Source: Syngnathus acus
Lineage: Eukaryota; Chordata; Actinopteri; Syngnathiformes; Syngnathidae
Length of the DNA: 64,000 nucleotides
Assembly (NCBI RefSeq): GCF_901709675.1
Contig: NC_051106.1
Coordinates: 8,008,001-8,072,000, forward strand
Direction: 5' to 3'
In this document: one piece after another, positions 62,361 to 64,000 of the stretch
Position numbering within the stretch: the first letter of the stretch is position 1
How the letters are laid out: each line of letters begins with the position of its first letter
Position numbers and translations under genes: made by a program
Notes under the pieces: model-generated
Told to the model about the DNA's origin: nothing
Seen by the model: only the letters and a program-made list of their open reading frames with translations
Databases searched by the model: none

Positions 62361-63140
62361 CGTAATTGACCTCAAACTCAATTTTATTTTATTTTGGTGG
62401 GTAATTAAGGATTCCAAGGAGAAAAATAAGAAATTTGGGTCAAGATGTGGGCAAGACAAACTATTTCCGCATGACGGTCCTCGGGGTAGAGCAGGGGTGG
62501 GGGGGGCTTCCTGACTAAAAATCCAACAAAGTGATTTGAAATCCTATTTAAATATGACATTATATTCTGAATAAAATTATAGTTACTAAGAATATAAAAG
62601 ATAAAAAAAATATTGTCTATTTCAATCTATAGTCAAAATCAACGCATGAACAATTTATATGCAGGCACATTTTGAACACCTAATATTGGTATCTTCTGGG
62701 TAATGGAGTACACTTGTAGTTTTTTTTCCTTACGTGTTTAGGGACTCGTTTAACATAACAAATTTTTAAGGCTGATCATATCATAAAGTGAGAATTTTAC
62801 ATGATAAAAGTAGTAATTGATTGCATAACTCATAGGCACCATTCTCTGAAAGACTTTTGATACGCGGCTTCCCCCTAGTGGTATGCAATAAAATCCATCG
62901 AGCCATTCAAATGCAGCGGTTAAACTTGGCATAAGTTCTGCAAAGATTGACTTCCACATACATTTTGATAAATGATTTCTATTTTCTGACATCAAACGAT
63001 GACAGGATTTCTGATGTTTTACTCATCAATTCTCCACATATTTTGTTTTTCCAGTAAAATGAAACTAGCTTGCATTTTCAATTGTATCAAAATCAAATTT
63101 GGATTGATTCCAAAGGCTCTGTTGACAAGATGAGGAAGGC
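62361..63140. other. vti1b upstream and spacer before LINE
   Basis: No gene is seen. The vti1b promoter should lie just above 62360. A short poly-G run lies at 62495-62505. The rest is AT-rich. Confidence 0.5.
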
Positions 63141-63149
63141 CGCTCTTTT

Positions 63150-64000
63150 TGGACATACAGTCATGCATGCTAACACACCGACTCATCTGCAAACTCGCCA
63201 AGCTGGGCCTCAGTACCTACCTCTGCAACTGGCTACTAGACTTCCTCTGTCGGAGGCCTCAGGTGGTACGTGTTGGCGACAAAATCTCCGCCAGCATCTT
63301 CACCCTGCTGACGCATGACTGCGCTGCAACCGACAGCAACAACCGCATAGTGAAATTTGCTGACGACACGACTCTGGTGGGTCTCATCACCAAGGGTGAC
63401 GAGACTCAATACAGGTTGGAGGTTGACCTTCTGACCACGTGGTGCAGGGACAACAACCTCCTGCTGAACGTCAACAAGACCAAGGAGGTTGTTGTTGACT
63501 TCCGGAAGGGTCACGCCCAACACCTGCCGCTGACCATCGACGGTGCTGTGGTGGAGAGAGTGAGCAGCACCAGGTTCCTGGGGGTGCACATCAGTGAGGA
63601 TCTCTCCTGGTCCATCACTGGCGAAGAAGGCCCAGCGCCGCCTGTACTTCCTGCGGAAACTCAGGCGAGCGAGTGCTCCTCCGGCCGTCATGACTACTTT
63701 TTACCGCGGCACCATTGAGAGCGTCCTCTCCAGCTGTATCGCTGTTTGGGGTGGTAGCTGCACTGACTACAACATGAAGGCCCTACAGCGCATAGTGAAC
63801 ACGGCTGGTAAGATTATTGGTGCTTCACTCCCCTCCTTGAAGGACATTTACACCTCCCATCTCACCCGCAAGGCGACCACGATTGTGAGTGATGACCCCG
63901 CTCACTCTTTGTTCGATCTTCTGCCCTCTGGGAAGAGGTACAGGAGCCTGCGCTCCCGCACCTCCAGACTCACCAACAGCTTCATACTCCAGGCTGTTAG
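63150..64000 (+). mobile_element. LINE reverse transcriptase remnant (L2/CR1-like), runs off window
   Basis: The plus strand encodes the palm and thumb part of a non-LTR reverse transcriptase. Visible are LICKLAKLGLSTYLCNWLLDF, the catalytic FADDT box near residue 71 of the frame starting at 63149, LNVNKTKEVVVDF, and FLGVHISEDLSW. A frameshift near 63615 moves the reading to KKAQRRLYFLRKLR, then TTFYRGTIESVLSSCI and LPSGKRYRSLRSR. The expected PQG-containing block (the Pro-Gln-Gly motif with SPLLYSL) is missing between ASIFT and LTHDC, so there is an internal deletion at about 63300-63312. It is 5'-truncated at about 63150 and inactive. The 3' end is beyond the window. Confidence 0.9.

Overview
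The window is nuclear DNA from a bony fish, most probably a percomorph teleost. It carries compact intron-bearing genes with GT..AG junctions, T-cell receptor V genes with recombination signals, and teleost-style LINE, satellite and TTAGGG-like repeats. The species cannot be fixed from the sequence alone. No bacterial, viral or CRISPR content was seen.

Region 1 (1-17.9 kb) is an immune-receptor region built from repeats. It opens with seven 235-bp tandem satellite units, each holding a 37-nt-arm hairpin. Three near-identical TCR-beta-like V genes follow (about 2.7-6.7 kb), each bracketed by inverted repeats. Next come a 1.6-kb array of telomere-like hexamers (7.2-8.8 kb) and two more divergent V genes (9.7-10.7 kb). 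A divergent TCF/LEF-type HMG-box gene (11.5-14.1 kb) is followed by a sixth V gene (17.4-17.9 kb). All six V genes are on the minus strand. Five have a clear 23-bp-spacer RSS and one has a poor heptamer. No D, J or C segment is visible, so they must lie outside the window.

Region 2 (18.5-20.9 kb) is one GLUT-family sugar transporter gene of ten exons, 483 codons, read cleanly on the minus strand. A gene-poor stretch follows (20.9-26.6 kb).

Region 3 (26.6-62.4 kb) is a block of genes whose human orthologues lie on 14q24: smoc1 (-), ccdc177 (+, intronless coding region), plekhd1 (-), slc39a9/ZIP9 (-), rbm25 (-), arg2 (+) and vti1b (-). The ccdc177/plekhd1 and arg2/vti1b pairs are convergent, as in mammals. 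All exon joins were checked for splice sites and reading phase, giving complete proteins of 461-468, 776, 520, 314, 921, 350 and 219 aa. These genes do unrelated housekeeping or developmental jobs: matrix signalling, zinc export from organelles, splicing, mitochondrial arginine breakdown and SNARE trafficking. They form a conserved synteny block, not a pathway.

Region 4 (63.1-64 kb) is the 3' part of a degenerate LINE reverse transcriptase, running off the window end.

The most unusual content is in the first 9 kb: the hairpin satellite, the V-gene cassettes inside inverted repeats with differences concentrated in CDR1/CDR2, and the two-letter telomere-like array.
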